The notes under the pieces: generated by a model
Told to the model about the DNA's origin: nothing
The model's input: the letters and a program-made list of their open reading frames with translations, nothing else
Databases searched by the model: none
Part shown: piece after piece, positions 55,511 to 64,000 of the stretch
Numbering within the stretch: position 1 is the first letter of the stretch
Layout of the letters: each line of letters begins with the position of its first letter
Made by a program: the position numbers and the translations under genes
Assembly: GCF_009856355.1 (NCBI RefSeq)
Contig: NZ_WMEW01000009.1
Span: 62,001 to 126,000 of the forward strand
DNA: 64,000 nt
Source of the DNA: Halobacillus litoralis
Lineage (GTDB): Bacteria > Bacillota > Bacilli > Bacillales > Halobacillaceae
Direction of reading: 5' to 3'

Positions 55511-55652
55511 TCATTCTTCATAAAAAAAGTCATCTTCTTCTATTTTAACAGGAACTTCAAAAAAAGACAGAAAAAAGATGAAAGAGACACCGCACGAAAA
55601 CGACGGCCGGCCTGTTATCCGGTATGTGCAGCCGCTCCCTTATGGGAATCCA

Positions 55653-55688
55653 TCAAAAAAGGCTGCCGAGAATGCTCTCGACAGCCTG
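55653..55688 (-). terminator. terminator of the uracil operon
   Basis: On the minus strand GGCTGTCGAGA pairs with TCTCGGCAGCC around a short loop, then TTTTTT. It closes the preT-to-78-residue-ORF operon before the PucR gene. Confidence 0.8.
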
Positions 55689-55702
55689 AGGAGGGAGGCC
55701 TC

Positions 55703-55939
55703 CTATTTTATTTCCTGTTTTTTCTGCTGCTGAAATAAAATCGTTGAAAAATATTTCCTTGAGTCCGGGTGAAGGATGTGCAGCCTTTCCACTTCCGGCT
55801 GTTCCGGATTGCTTCCTGTGTACGAAAACTCCAGAAAAGCTCCGCTCAAATTTTCGGTCACGGCTTTAATGACGTAGCCCTGCTCCAGTAAATAATCGAT
55901 TTTTTCACGTTCCATATAAAATTCACGATGGTCTGACAT
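55703..55939 (-). CDS. 78-residue protein of unknown function in the uracil operon
   Basis: A soluble 78-residue protein, MSDHREFYMEREKIDYLLEQGYVIKAVTENLSGA continuing with FLEFSYTG and HILHPDSRKYFST (quoted in parts). AAAGGAGGAAGGA precedes the ATG, and it is 12 bp after the NCS1 gene, so it is translated with the operon. The final KKQEIK is basic. I do not recognise a family. A small accessory or chaperone-like protein for one of the enzymes is possible. Confidence 0.65.
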   Translation of the reverse strand: MSDHREFYMEREKIDYLLEQGYVIKAVTENLSGAFLEFSYTGSNPEQPEVERLHILHPDSRKYFSTILFQQQKKQEIK

Positions 55940-55951
55940 GTCCTTCCTCCT

Positions 55952-57445
55952 TTACGCATCTGCTTTTTGTGTGACATCCTCTGTTCCTGTTCGTTTCCCC
56001 AGCTTCTCTTCGACAAATCCTTCACCAATGATCCAGTCCCGGCCGACTGTGATTCCCAGATAGTCCTCATCACTCGGAGTCTCGATCTCCGCCTGCGGAT
56101 GTTTTTTAAAGTACCAGTGCTTGGCCAGCAGATAATAGCAGAGCGCACCGATTCCAAATCCGACGAAGAAGGACCACGTACTGAAGAGATAAGCGAAGAC
56201 ACTTCCAATCACCCAGGAAATCATTCCAGCCCAGTTGACTCCGCCGTCATAGGTATACTGCCCCCCGCTTCTATACAAGTCCTTCACATTCATCCGGCGC
56301 TTTCTTAATAGATAATAGTCGGCAAAGATAATCCCGACGATGACAGATAGAATCGCCGCAGCTATTAAGAGGACCGGAATCAATAGATTAAAAATACTCC
56401 ACGGCTGAATGACTGTTCCGACAAGCCCTGCTATGAACACCCCTGCCCAGAAAGGCAGCTTCGGTCCACCGACATTGGAAAAGATCGTTGCTGCCGGAAC
56501 AATATTGGCGGACACATTGGTCGACCACTGAGCCAGTACAATCATGAGGAGCAGAATGCCAAGGACAAGGCCGCTCGCCGATTCCTGTAAAGCGACGACC
56601 GGGTCAAAGTTGGAAACGGCAATGTAGGATACAGCACCAAGAACAACGATAAACGTCTGGGTAAGCGGCAGGCCGACCAGACTTCCGACCATGGCCCCTT
56701 TGTTACGCTTGAACCAGTTTCTTTCATACTTTGGAGCTTTAATGAACCTCGAGATGGATGAAATATCCGCAGCCAGTGTCGACCAGTACCCCATGTTACT
56801 GACCACCACAATGACAAAAGCTGTAAAGGCTGCTCCACCGGTCACAGGGCTTTCCACCCATGACCAGATGTCTTTTCCCTGTCCAGCCGCCGTACCTGAA
56901 AGATTGAAGTACATCCATACCCCGATCAGAATAATGATCGGTGCGGCCAGATCCGCAAATTTCTCAACGGCCTTAATCCCCAGGGCCGTATTAAAAAGCT
57001 GGAATAAAGCAAATAGAATATAACAGATAAACCAATTATCAAAGCCGAATAAAATGTTTAAAATACCGTTAATGGCCGTAGACCCGAAATAAGTATTGAT
57101 CCCAAACCACATCGAGGCAGCTACTCCGCGGATGATGGATGGGAAATGAGTGCCGACGATCCCGAATGGAGCACGCATATATACCGGAAAGGACAAGCCG
57201 TGTTCGATACCAATGTCAGCGGTCAGGGTGATGGCAAGACCGATGAGTACGGTACCGAGAAGAGTTCCGAGGACAACCCAGATGAGAGGAATGGACTGGA
57301 CCCCTGCTCCACCGATGGCGAAGGCCGCTAAAACGACAGCCATACCGACCCACATAAACGTAAATCCAAGGGTGCCGATTTTCTTCTGTTCGTGGGGGAT
57401 GGGCATAAGATCGGGGGACATTAAATGATTATCTTTTTTGCTCAT
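55952..57445 (-). CDS. NCS1 family nucleobase:cation symporter
   Basis: 497 residues with about 12 membrane helices. NCS1 motifs: MWVGMAVVLAAFAIGG, WFGINTYFGSTAINGIL, NMGYWSTLAADISSISRFIK in parts, and LGAVSYIAVSN. Related to B. subtilis PucI and to hydantoin/uracil carriers. In this operon uracil, thymine or dihydropyrimidines are the expected substrate. It lies after the dihydropyrimidinase gene with an 81-bp gap that contains a hairpin. Confidence 0.9.
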   Translation of the reverse strand: MSKKDNHLMSPDLMPIPHEQKKIGTLGFTFMWVGMAVVLAAFAIGGAGVQSIPLIWVVLGTLLGTVLIGLAITLTADIGIEHGLSFPVYMRAPFGIVGTHFPSIIRGVAASMWFGINTYFGSTAINGILNILFGFDNWFICYILFALFQLFNTALGIKAVEKFADLAAPIIILIGVWMYFNLSGTAAGQGKDIWSWVESPVTGGAAFTAFVIVVVSNMGYWSTLAADISSISRFIKAPKYERNWFKRNKGAMVGSLVGLPLTQTFIVVLGAVSYIAVSNFDPVVALQESASGLVLGILLLMIVLAQWSTNVSANIVPAATIFSNVGGPKLPFWAGVFIAGLVGTVIQPWSIFNLLIPVLLIAAAILSVIVGIIFADYYLLRKRRMNVKDLYRSGGQYTYDGGVNWAGMISWVIGSVFAYLFSTWSFFVGFGIGALCYYLLAKHWYFKKHPQAEIETPSDEDYLGITVGRDWIIGEGFVEEKLGKRTGTEDVTQKADA

Positions 57446-57479
57446 GAAGCCGTCTCCTCCTAAGTTTACCTATAAATTT

Positions 57480-57512
57480 TGCTGCCCGGCAGATGCCGGA
57501 CAGCCTTTTTAT
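57480..57512. other. hairpin between transporter and dihydropyrimidinase genes
   Basis: GGCTGTCCGGC pairs with GCCGGGCAGC (minus strand, one mismatch, loop ATCT). On the minus strand it is followed by AAAATTT rather than a T tract, so it is more likely a stabilising or processing site than a terminator in the operon direction. Confidence 0.45.
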
Positions 57513-57526
57513 TTCTTAACCGGGGG

Positions 57527-58942
57527 CTACTTCTGGTAAAGCTTCTCCTGAGAAGACGTTTGACTGCCAAACTTGGAACGCTTCAAATAACGGCCGCTTC
57601 CAATTTTTCCGACGAACTGCTGGTCTTTGATCACAAATTCCCCGCGCGAGAGGACACTGACCGTCTGCCCTGTCACCTGCATGCCTTCAAACGGGTTGTA
57701 ATCTGCAGCCATATGGCTCGTCTCAACAGAAATCGTCCGTTCCACATCCGGATCGAAGATCACAAGATCCGCATCCGCTCCAACGGAAATCGTCCCTTTT
57801 TGCGGGAACAATCCAAACGTTTTCGCTATTTTCGTCGATGTAATATTGACGAATTCATTCAATGTGATCCGCCCTTTTTTCACACCTTCGGAGAATAAAA
57901 TGCTGACACGGTCTTCAATGATGGGGCCGCCATTCGGAATCTTGGTAAAGTCTCCTCTGCCAAGGTCTTTCTGCCCCTTGAAGTCGAAGGAACACTGATC
58001 TGAACCGAGCGTCTGCAGATCGCCGGTCTTCAATGCATTCCACAGTACTTCCTGATGGTGCTTTTCTCGTAGAGGCGGGGACCAGACGTATTTCGCCCCT
58101 TCAAAGTCCGGCTTTTCCAGATAGCTCTGATCGAGGACCAAATACTGTGGACATGTTTCTCCAATGACGTTATAGCCTTTCTTTCTTGCTGCGGCAATAG
58201 CGGAAACGGCCTGCTCACAGGTGACGTGGACGACGTATAGCTGGGAATCGGCCAGCCCGGTCAATTCTGCTGCCCGGTTGGTCGCTTCTCCCTCCACTTC
58301 CGGCGGACGGGTCAGCGCATGATAGATCGGATCCGTCTGACCTGCATCAAGGGCCTTCTTCACTAAGTGATCGATGACGTCACCGTTTTCGGCATGAACC
58401 ATGACAAGCGCCCCCAGCTTCTTAGCCTGTTCCAGCGTTTTAAAAAGCGTGCCGTCATCGGATTGGAATACATTTTTATACGCCATAAACACTTTGAATG
58501 AAGTGATTCCTTCGTCTTCAATGACCGAAGGAAGCTGATCCAGTACACTTTCGTTCATTTCGCTGATCATCAGATGAAAACTGTAGTCTATGACCGATTT
58601 ATCCTGGGATTTGGCATGCCATTGATCGATGGAATTTTGGAGCGGCTTCCCTTTATCGGTTAAACAGAAATCGATCACCGTTGTTGTTCCTCCATGGGCC
58701 GCCGCAATGGTTCCTGTTTCGAAATCATCCTTACTGACCGTGCCCCCGAACGGCATTTCCAGGTGGGTATGCGGATCAATCGCACCTGGAAAAATGTAGC
58801 GGCCGGCGGCGTCGACGACTTCTGCGGAAGCCTCATCAAAATCATGACCGATCATCGCTATTTTTTCATCTTCGATCAAAAGATCCGCCTGATACGTATC
58901 CGCTGCAGTAACAATCGTTCCATTCTTTATAATTTTTCTCAT
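57527..58942 (-). CDS. hydA: dihydropyrimidinase
   Basis: 471 residues of the cyclic amidohydrolase family. Zinc site IDPHTHLEMPFGG near residue 57, the carboxylated lysine in SFKVFMAYKN near residue 150, HAENGDVIDH, HVTCEQAVSA and the later GSDQCSFDFKGQ. It opens dihydrouracil (or hydantoins) to N-carbamoyl-beta-alanine. AATGGAGGGATTGG precedes the ATG. It lies 17 bp after preA. Confidence 0.94.
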   Translation of the reverse strand: MRKIIKNGTIVTAADTYQADLLIEDEKIAMIGHDFDEASAEVVDAAGRYIFPGAIDPHTHLEMPFGGTVSKDDFETGTIAAAHGGTTTVIDFCLTDKGKPLQNSIDQWHAKSQDKSVIDYSFHLMISEMNESVLDQLPSVIEDEGITSFKVFMAYKNVFQSDDGTLFKTLEQAKKLGALVMVHAENGDVIDHLVKKALDAGQTDPIYHALTRPPEVEGEATNRAAELTGLADSQLYVVHVTCEQAVSAIAAARKKGYNVIGETCPQYLVLDQSYLEKPDFEGAKYVWSPPLREKHHQEVLWNALKTGDLQTLGSDQCSFDFKGQKDLGRGDFTKIPNGGPIIEDRVSILFSEGVKKGRITLNEFVNITSTKIAKTFGLFPQKGTISVGADADLVIFDPDVERTISVETSHMAADYNPFEGMQVTGQTVSVLSRGEFVIKDQQFVGKIGSGRYLKRSKFGSQTSSQEKLYQK

Positions 58943-58959
58943 CCAATCCCTCCATTAAA

Positions 58960-60246
58960 TTACTTGATCAAATCCACACTGCACGATGGAGTGGCTCCAA
59001 TCGCTGCCTGCCGCTCGTTCCATGTCATCGGTGGCTTTCCATTAGCGTACTCCACCATATCAATGGCTCCGTCCACCGGACAGACGATGCTGCACAAATT
59101 ACATCCGACACAATCTTCCTCGCGGACCTTCAAAATATCCCGGCCCTTGTCATCCTTCAGCATATCGATACACTGGTGGGAGGTGTCCTCACAGGCAATA
59201 TGACACTTGTTGCAGTTGATGCACACATCATTGTTGATCTTGGCAACAACCTGGTGGTTCAGATCAAGATTGCCCCAGTCGGAATACTTCTCAACAGACT
59301 TCCCGACAATGTCCATGACCGAATCAAGGCCCTTGTCATCCAAATAGTTGTCCAACCCGTCGATCATATCCTCTACGATGCTGAAGCCGTGGTGCATGGC
59401 GGCTGTACACACCTGCACACCTGTCGCCCCCATCAGCATGAATTCGACCGCTTCACGCCAGCTGGAAACGCCGCCCATCCCTGAAATCGGCACATTGATT
59501 TTCGGATGACGGGCACATTCAGCGACCATGTTCAAGGCGATCGGTTTCACAGCAGGACCGCAATACCCTCCATGAGCGCCCTTGCCGGCGACGTTGGGTA
59601 CCGTATCCCATGAGTCCAGATCCACACCGGCGAGGCTGTTAATCGTGTTGATCATACTGACCGCGTCTGCGCCTCCGTTGACGGCTGCTTCCGCTGTAAA
59701 CGTGATGTCGGTAATATTCGGCGTGAGCTTCACTATGACCGGTGTCTGCGCCACTTCCTTCGCCCAGGCGGTCTGTTTTTCCACAAGCTCAGGGACCTGA
59801 CCTGAAGCCGCCCCCATGCCTCGTTCTGCCATGCCGTGCGGACATCCGAAGTTCAATTCAAGCCCGTCCACTCCGACATCTTCGACGCGTTTGACGATTT
59901 CGTGCCATTTTTCCTGTGTTGGTTCGACCATGAGAGATGCGATAATCGCATGATCCGGAAATCTTTTCTTCGTTTCATAGATTTCCTTCAAGTTCACTTC
60001 AAGTGGACGGTCTGTAATCAATTCAATATTGTTAAATCCCGCCACCCGCTTGCCGCCATAGGAGACAGCAGCGAACCGGGAAGACACGTTCAGGATGGGA
60101 TCACCGAGCGTTTTCCACACGGCTCCCCCCCATCCTGCTTCAAATGCCCGCTGCACCTGATATCCTGAGTTGGTCGGTGGTGCAGATGCCAGCCAGAATG
60201 GGTTGGGAGATTCAATCCCTGCCAGATTTAATCGTAGGTCAGCCAT
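58960..60246 (-). CDS. preA: NAD-dependent dihydropyrimidine dehydrogenase, PreA subunit
   Basis: 428 residues. The FMN-barrel domain (1-320) starts LRLNLAGIESPNPFWLASAP and has NFGCPHG, the catalytic Cys region GMGAASGQVPE and GVQVCTAAMHHGF. The C-terminus carries two [4Fe-4S] motifs: CINCNKCHIACEDT and CVGCNLCSIVCPVDGA. With PreT it reduces uracil or thymine with NADH, the first step of the pathway. The gene order PreT-PreA is kept, 27 bp apart. Confidence 0.95.
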   Translation of the reverse strand: MADLRLNLAGIESPNPFWLASAPPTNSGYQVQRAFEAGWGGAVWKTLGDPILNVSSRFAAVSYGGKRVAGFNNIELITDRPLEVNLKEIYETKKRFPDHAIIASLMVEPTQEKWHEIVKRVEDVGVDGLELNFGCPHGMAERGMGAASGQVPELVEKQTAWAKEVAQTPVIVKLTPNITDITFTAEAAVNGGADAVSMINTINSLAGVDLDSWDTVPNVAGKGAHGGYCGPAVKPIALNMVAECARHPKINVPISGMGGVSSWREAVEFMLMGATGVQVCTAAMHHGFSIVEDMIDGLDNYLDDKGLDSVMDIVGKSVEKYSDWGNLDLNHQVVAKINNDVCINCNKCHIACEDTSHQCIDMLKDDKGRDILKVREEDCVGCNLCSIVCPVDGAIDMVEYANGKPPMTWNERQAAIGATPSCSVDLIK

Positions 60247-60273
60247 AAGATTCCTCCTCGTAGTTTTATTCTG

Positions 60274-61647
60274 TTAAACCGCAGCCGTAGGAGCAGGGGA
60301 AAGTTGTTTATGAATCGCCATAGCGACTTCTTTTCCCTGCTGGGCAGCCGTTACGACCATGGCCTCTCCCTGCCCCTTCGCAAAAATGACATCCCCGGCA
60401 GCAAAGACATTGGATTGGGAGGTTCTTAGAGTGACGGGGTCGACTTTAACGACGCCGCCTTCATGATCCAGACCAAACGATTCAATTAAATCGGTGTAGC
60501 GGGTCTGACCGATAGCTTTGATCACGGCATCTGCCTCCATCATGAATTCGGATCCCGGTACAGGTTCCGGTCTTTTCCTTCCATCTTCATCAGGGGTACC
60601 AAGCTTCATCTCCACACATTTCAAGTGCGTGACATGACCCGCCTCATTCCCAAGAACTTCTACAGGCTGGGTAAGCCAGTGGAACTGGACATCGTCCTGT
60701 TTGGCAAAATCGTACTCAAACTCATAGGCTGTCATTTCTTTTCTAGTCCGGCGGTATACAATCTTCACGTCCTCCGCCCCTTTACGAGCGGCACAGGTGG
60801 CTGCATCAATCGCTGTGTTTCCGGCTCCGATCACAATGACTCTGCGTCCAAGCAGCTCATCTGTTACCGGACCGGATTTCGTTTCTTTTACAAATTCGAT
60901 CGCATCATGAACACCGGCCATATCCTCACCCGGAATGCCGAGCATCGGAACGTGACCCATCCCGATCGTCAAAGCAATGGCATCAAACTGATCGGACAGC
61001 TCCTCAAAAGAAATATCCGCTCCAACCGCCGTATTCGTCCTGATTTTCACATCCAGCTGTGCCACCTGGTCCACTTCCCACCGGGAAATGTTCTGCGGCA
61101 GACGGAATGATACGATGCCGTATGTATCCAGCCCTCCTGCTTCTTCTGCCGCTTCAAAAATCGTGACATCATAACCGAAGCGCGCCAGTTCCCGCGCTGT
61201 AGACAAGCCGGCGGGACCCCCTCCGATGACAGCGACACTCATTCCGTTTTTCTCTCCGGGCTTGAATAGCAGCTGTTCATTCTGGATCGCCCAGTCTGTT
61301 GCGAACCGCTGCAGATCACCGATTAAGATGGGTTCTGTCGAATGGTTCAACACACAGGCACCCTCACAAAGTTCTTCTGTCGGGCAGACGCGGGCACATG
61401 TAGCACCGACAGGGTTGGAGGACATAATCGTCTTCGCTGATCCCTTCAAATTCCCGGAAGCAATTTTTTTAATGAACTTCGGAATATCGATTCCTGTCGG
61501 GCATGCCTGAATACAGGGCGCATCATAGCAGTACAGGCAGCGGTTGGATTCCTCCATCGCCTCCTGGGCATTCAATCCGTCATGGACCTCATCAAAATTC
61601 ACCTGCAGATTCTCCAGTGATATCCCCTTGCTTTTCAACTGTGTCAA
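60274..61647 (-). CDS. preT: NAD-dependent dihydropyrimidine dehydrogenase, PreT subunit
   Basis: 457 residues. The N-terminal iron-sulphur domain has CLYCYDAPCIQACPTGIDIP and CARVCPTEELCEGACV. FAD- and NAD-binding motifs are VAVIGGGPAGLSTARELARFG and VIVIGAGNTAIDAATCAARKGA in parts. The C-terminal FAD motif is NVFAAGDVIFAKG. It passes electrons from NADH to PreA. First gene of the uracil operon (preT-preA-hydA-NCS1-orf). Confidence 0.95.
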   Translation of the reverse strand: MTQLKSKGISLENLQVNFDEVHDGLNAQEAMEESNRCLYCYDAPCIQACPTGIDIPKFIKKIASGNLKGSAKTIMSSNPVGATCARVCPTEELCEGACVLNHSTEPILIGDLQRFATDWAIQNEQLLFKPGEKNGMSVAVIGGGPAGLSTARELARFGYDVTIFEAAEEAGGLDTYGIVSFRLPQNISRWEVDQVAQLDVKIRTNTAVGADISFEELSDQFDAIALTIGMGHVPMLGIPGEDMAGVHDAIEFVKETKSGPVTDELLGRRVIVIGAGNTAIDAATCAARKGAEDVKIVYRRTRKEMTAYEFEYDFAKQDDVQFHWLTQPVEVLGNEAGHVTHLKCVEMKLGTPDEDGRKRPEPVPGSEFMMEADAVIKAIGQTRYTDLIESFGLDHEGGVVKVDPVTLRTSQSNVFAAGDVIFAKGQGEAMVVTAAQQGKEVAMAIHKQLSPAPTAAV

Positions 61648-61681
61648 TCTGATCCCCCTCTTTCAGTAAGATACGGATTTA

Positions 61682-61728
61682 TAAAAAAAGCCCTGCATAG
61701 ATTCCTTCCAGCCCCCGGCCCTATGCAG
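61682..61728 (-). terminator. terminator after the beta-ureidopropionase gene
   Basis: On the minus strand CTGCATAG pairs with CTATGCAG over a GC-rich loop, then GGCTTTTTTT. It separates this gene from preT, so the two units can be expressed apart. Confidence 0.75.
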
Positions 61729-61755
61729 AACTTTCTGTGCGATCATGATGCAGGA

Positions 61756-62646
61756 TTACGGGAGAAGCTCCCCCATTTTTTCGTACGTTTCCGGACGGCG
61801 GTCACGATAGAACTGCCATGTGTCACGGACTTCACGGATGAATTTTTTGTCCATTTCCCCAATGACGACCTCATCCTGATCCCGGCTGCCTTCTGCAACA
61901 AAACTGCCGCGTGGATCGACAAGATAGGATTGTCCGTAGAATTCACCCATATTCCATGGTCCTTCGTAACCGACACGGTTGATCGCCCCGAGGTAATAGC
62001 CGTTCGCGACCGCATGCGCCGGCTGTTCCAGCTTCCATAGATATTCTGAAAGCCCGGCGACTGTAGCGGACGGATTGAAGACGACTTCCGCGCCGTTCAG
62101 GCCAAGGACACGTGCTCCTTCCGGAAAGTGGCGGTCGTAGCAGATGTAGACACCCACTTTGGCATAAGCCGTTTCAAAGACCGGATAGCCGAGGTTGCCC
62201 GGTTTGAAGTAATACTTCTCCCAGAATCCATATCCCTTATCCCCGACGCCCACCTGGGGAATGTGGTGCTTTCTGTATTTGCCGAGGTAGGAACCATCGG
62301 CATCAATGACAGCCGCCGTGTTATAGTACGTAGCGATCCCTTCCCGCTCATAAATCGGCAGGACGATGACGACCGACAATTCTGCAGCCAGATCCTGAAA
62401 CAGCTTTGTCGTTGGACCGTTGGGGATCTCCTCTGCGGCGTCGTACCATTTCGGATTCTGCTCGGAACAGAAATATGGACCGTAGAAGATTTCCTGCAGG
62501 CAGATGATCTGCGCCCCTTTTTGTGCTGCTTCACGTACGAGCAGCACATGCTTTTCGATGGACTGCTGTTTATGTACCTCTACAGGCTCACTGCCGTCCA
62601 CATCATGTGAAGCTTGAATTAAGCCGATCTGTACTTTATCAGACAT
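61756..62646 (-). CDS. beta-ureidopropionase (nitrilase superfamily)
   Basis: 296 residues. The nitrilase triad is visible: Glu in CLQEIFYGPYF, Lys in YRKHHIPQVG, Cys in VYICYDRHFPEGAR. It hydrolyses N-carbamoyl-beta-alanine to beta-alanine, CO2 and ammonia, the third step. N-carbamoylputrescine amidase is the close alternative, but the neighbours favour the pyrimidine role. AAGGAGGAGC precedes the ATG. It lies between mmsA and preT with a terminator on each side. Confidence 0.9.
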   Translation of the reverse strand: MSDKVQIGLIQASHDVDGSEPVEVHKQQSIEKHVLLVREAAQKGAQIICLQEIFYGPYFCSEQNPKWYDAAEEIPNGPTTKLFQDLAAELSVVIVLPIYEREGIATYYNTAAVIDADGSYLGKYRKHHIPQVGVGDKGYGFWEKYYFKPGNLGYPVFETAYAKVGVYICYDRHFPEGARVLGLNGAEVVFNPSATVAGLSEYLWKLEQPAHAVANGYYLGAINRVGYEGPWNMGEFYGQSYLVDPRGSFVAEGSRDQDEVVIGEMDKKFIREVRDTWQFYRDRRPETYEKMGELLP

Positions 62647-62798
62647 CGAAGCTCCTCCTTCAAATCTTTTTTATTTTAAAATTCAAAATATTTAGTTATT
62701 TGTTCTTATCATACATAAATTTGTCGGAAAATCCATTGTACAAAGTGTCAAAACCTTTCCGTCCCCGGATGGATACTTTGTTAAAAACGGGAACGAAA

Positions 62799-62831
62799 GA
62801 AGGAAGAAGCGTCCCGTCTGCTTCTTCCTTC
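62799..62831 (-). terminator. terminator after mmsA
   Basis: GAAGGAAGAAGC pairs perfectly with GCTTCTTCCTTC around a 9-nt loop, directly after the mmsA stop on the minus strand. Confidence 0.85.
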
Positions 62832-62838
62832 CCCTTCC

Positions 62839-64000
62839 TTAATACCAGCGCTGTGTCAGCATTTTACGCTTCGTATAAAAATTCACCCCGTCTTTCCCAT
62901 TGGCATGCAGATCGCCGTAAAACGACTTTTTATTTCCGGAGAATGGGAAAAATGCCATCGGTGCAGGAACATTGACATTGACTCCGAGCATCCCGGCATC
63001 CATTTCTTCGCGGAACTGCTGGACCGCCTTCCCACTGGAGGTATAGATCACGGCGCCGTTGGCAAATTCCGATTCATTAGCTGTCTGGATCGCCTCATCA
63101 AGGGTATCCACCCGCACGATGCTTAAGACAGGAGCAAAAATTTCATCCTTCCAGATGGTCATATCTTTAGAGACATGATCAAAAATCGTAGCCCCGAGGA
63201 AGTATCCGGAATCATGCTCACGAAGCTCCACACGTCCATCCCTGATCAAAGCGGCATTTTCTTTTTCCCCGGCTTCGATATATCGGAGCACTTTTTCCCG
63301 GTGGGCCTCCCGGATCAGGGGTCCCAGTGTCGTTTCATCCTCCAGACCGTTCCCTACATTTAATTGATCCGCCGCTTCTTTGATTTTCGCTGCGAGGCTG
63401 TCAGCCACATCACCGACCGCAACGACGACGGAGCAGGCCATGCATCGCTCTCCCGCACTTCCAAAAGCAGCATTGATAATGCCCTCGACCGATTTATCCA
63501 GATTACAGTCCGGCATGACAATGGAATGGTTTTTCGCGCCGGCAAGCGCCTGGACCCGCTTCCCATGTTGAGAAGCTGTCTTATACACATATTCCGCTAC
63601 AGGCTGGGAACCTACAAAGGAGACAGCGTCGACCTCTTCATGCTCAAGCAGGCCGTTGACGACGTCATGGGCTCCATTGACAAGGTTAAGCACGCCTTTC
63701 GGCAGTCCCGCTTCATGGATGAGCTCCACCAGCATTTTCGCTAAAATCGGTGTCCGCTCCGACGGTTTAAGAACAAAGGTATTCCCGCATACGAGCGCAA
63801 GCGGAAACATCCAAAGCGGGACCATCATAGGAAAGTTAAAGGGTGTAATTCCGCCGACAACTCCTACTGGATACCGGTACATCCCAGAATCGATCCCTTC
63901 AGCGATATCCGGAAGTACATCCCCCATCATGAGACTCGGAGCCCCTGCTGCAAACTCCACACACTCAATGCCGCGCTGCACTTCTCCCGTGGCATCCTTT
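62839..64000 (-). CDS. mmsA: CoA-acylating (methyl)malonate-semialdehyde dehydrogenase, cut by window end
   Basis: The last 387 residues or so of a protein that is normally about 485 long; the frame is open to the window edge, so its start is outside. Family motifs: [39 protein letters not shown] in parts, [11 protein letters not shown] and the catalytic Cys in [16 protein letters not shown]. It converts malonate semialdehyde to acetyl-CoA plus CO2 (or methylmalonate semialdehyde to propionyl-CoA). With the aminotransferase at 52277 it would finish beta-alanine breakdown. Confidence 0.94.
   Translation of the reverse strand, partial: KDATGEVQRGIECVEFAAGAPSLMMGDVLPDIAEGIDSGMYRYPVGVVGGITPFNFPMMVPLWMFPLALVCGNTFVLKPSERTPILAKMLVELIHEAGLPKGVLNLVNGAHDVVNGLLEHEEVDAVSFVGSQPVAEYVYKTASQHGKRVQALAGAKNHSIVMPDCNLDKSVEGIINAAFGSAGERCMACSVVVAVGDVADSLAAKIKEAADQLNVGNGLEDETTLGPLIREAHREKVLRYIEAGEKENAALIRDGRVELREHDSGYFLGATIFDHVSKDMTIWKDEIFAPVLSIVRVDTLDEAIQTANESEFANGAVIYTSSGKAVQQFREEMDAGMLGVNVNVPAPMAFFPFSGNKKSFYGDLHANGKDGVNFYTKRKMLTQRWY

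Noticed and set aside
55345..55533. N-terminal extension of the PucR regulator to 593 residues
   Set aside because: The extra 63 codons show no PucR sequence, contain promoter/cre-like DNA, and the internal ATG has a strong ribosome site.

Overview
The window is a chromosomal stretch of a low-to-mid GC Gram-positive bacterium of the Bacillaceae. The evidence is strong AGGAGG-type ribosome sites, the sporulation genes spo0M and yjcZ, a T-box leader, CodY/Fur/CcpA-type sites, and close relatives of Bacillus ilv-leu, CYP102 (BM3) and RlmN. A halophilic genus such as Halobacillus is plausible but not shown by the sequence. No rRNA, tRNA, CRISPR array, intact insertion sequence or prophage was found.

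Region 1 (1-6230, minus strand with a divergent PucR regulator): a tightly packed operon of a YhdT-like small membrane protein, a PanF-like Na+/pantothenate symporter, an M20 amidohydrolase, a beta-decarboxylating dehydrogenase of the D-malate/tartrate type, an SDR and the start of an aldehyde dehydrogenase. Together these classes match, step by step, the biochemically known but genetically poorly assigned breakdown of pantothenate to 2-ketoisovalerate. This is the most interesting inference in the window.

Region 2 (6371-13643): a LytTR/DUF3021 pair with two small unknown ORFs, a DUF1801 protein, a multi-spanning chemotaxis receptor, spo0M, a DacF-like D,D-carboxypeptidase and a YugJ-like iron alcohol dehydrogenase.

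Region 3 (13644-24200): the branched-chain amino acid genes. ilvB-ilvH-ilvC-leuA-leuB-leuC-leuD-ilvA lie behind a T-box leader whose specifier reads as AUC (Ile). ilvE lies just upstream with its own promoter, CodY-like box and structured leader.

Region 4 (24379-27653): a RibU-like ECF S component, a YjcZ micro-protein, a possible short RNA, an Fbp-like protein, a ferredoxin, a K+ channel and a lipoprotein nuclease with an Excalibur domain.

Region 5 (27687-37220): a Fur-controlled operon for a schizokinen/rhizobactin-type citrate hydroxamate siderophore (rhbABCDEF order). It ends with a dedicated aspartokinase whose ACT region is badly degraded.

Region 6 (37544-50987): a secreted serine hydrolase, an inverted-repeat element, a patch of decayed genes, YhdH-type reductase/TetR, OsmC, a MazG-like protein, an RlmN-family paralogue, a CYP102 fusion P450 with its FatR/BM3R1-type repressor and palindromic operators, a sortase-anchored Excalibur protein and an orphan holin-like protein.

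Region 7 (51118-64000): reductive pyrimidine catabolism: PreT/PreA, dihydropyrimidinase, NCS1 transporter, beta-ureidopropionase, beta-alanine:pyruvate-type aminotransferase, alanine dehydrogenase, MmsA-type semialdehyde dehydrogenase (cut by the window end) and a second PucR regulator. It would take uracil to beta-alanine and then to acetyl-CoA. Beta-alanine is also the other product expected from pantothenate cleavage, so regions 1 and 7 may work together.
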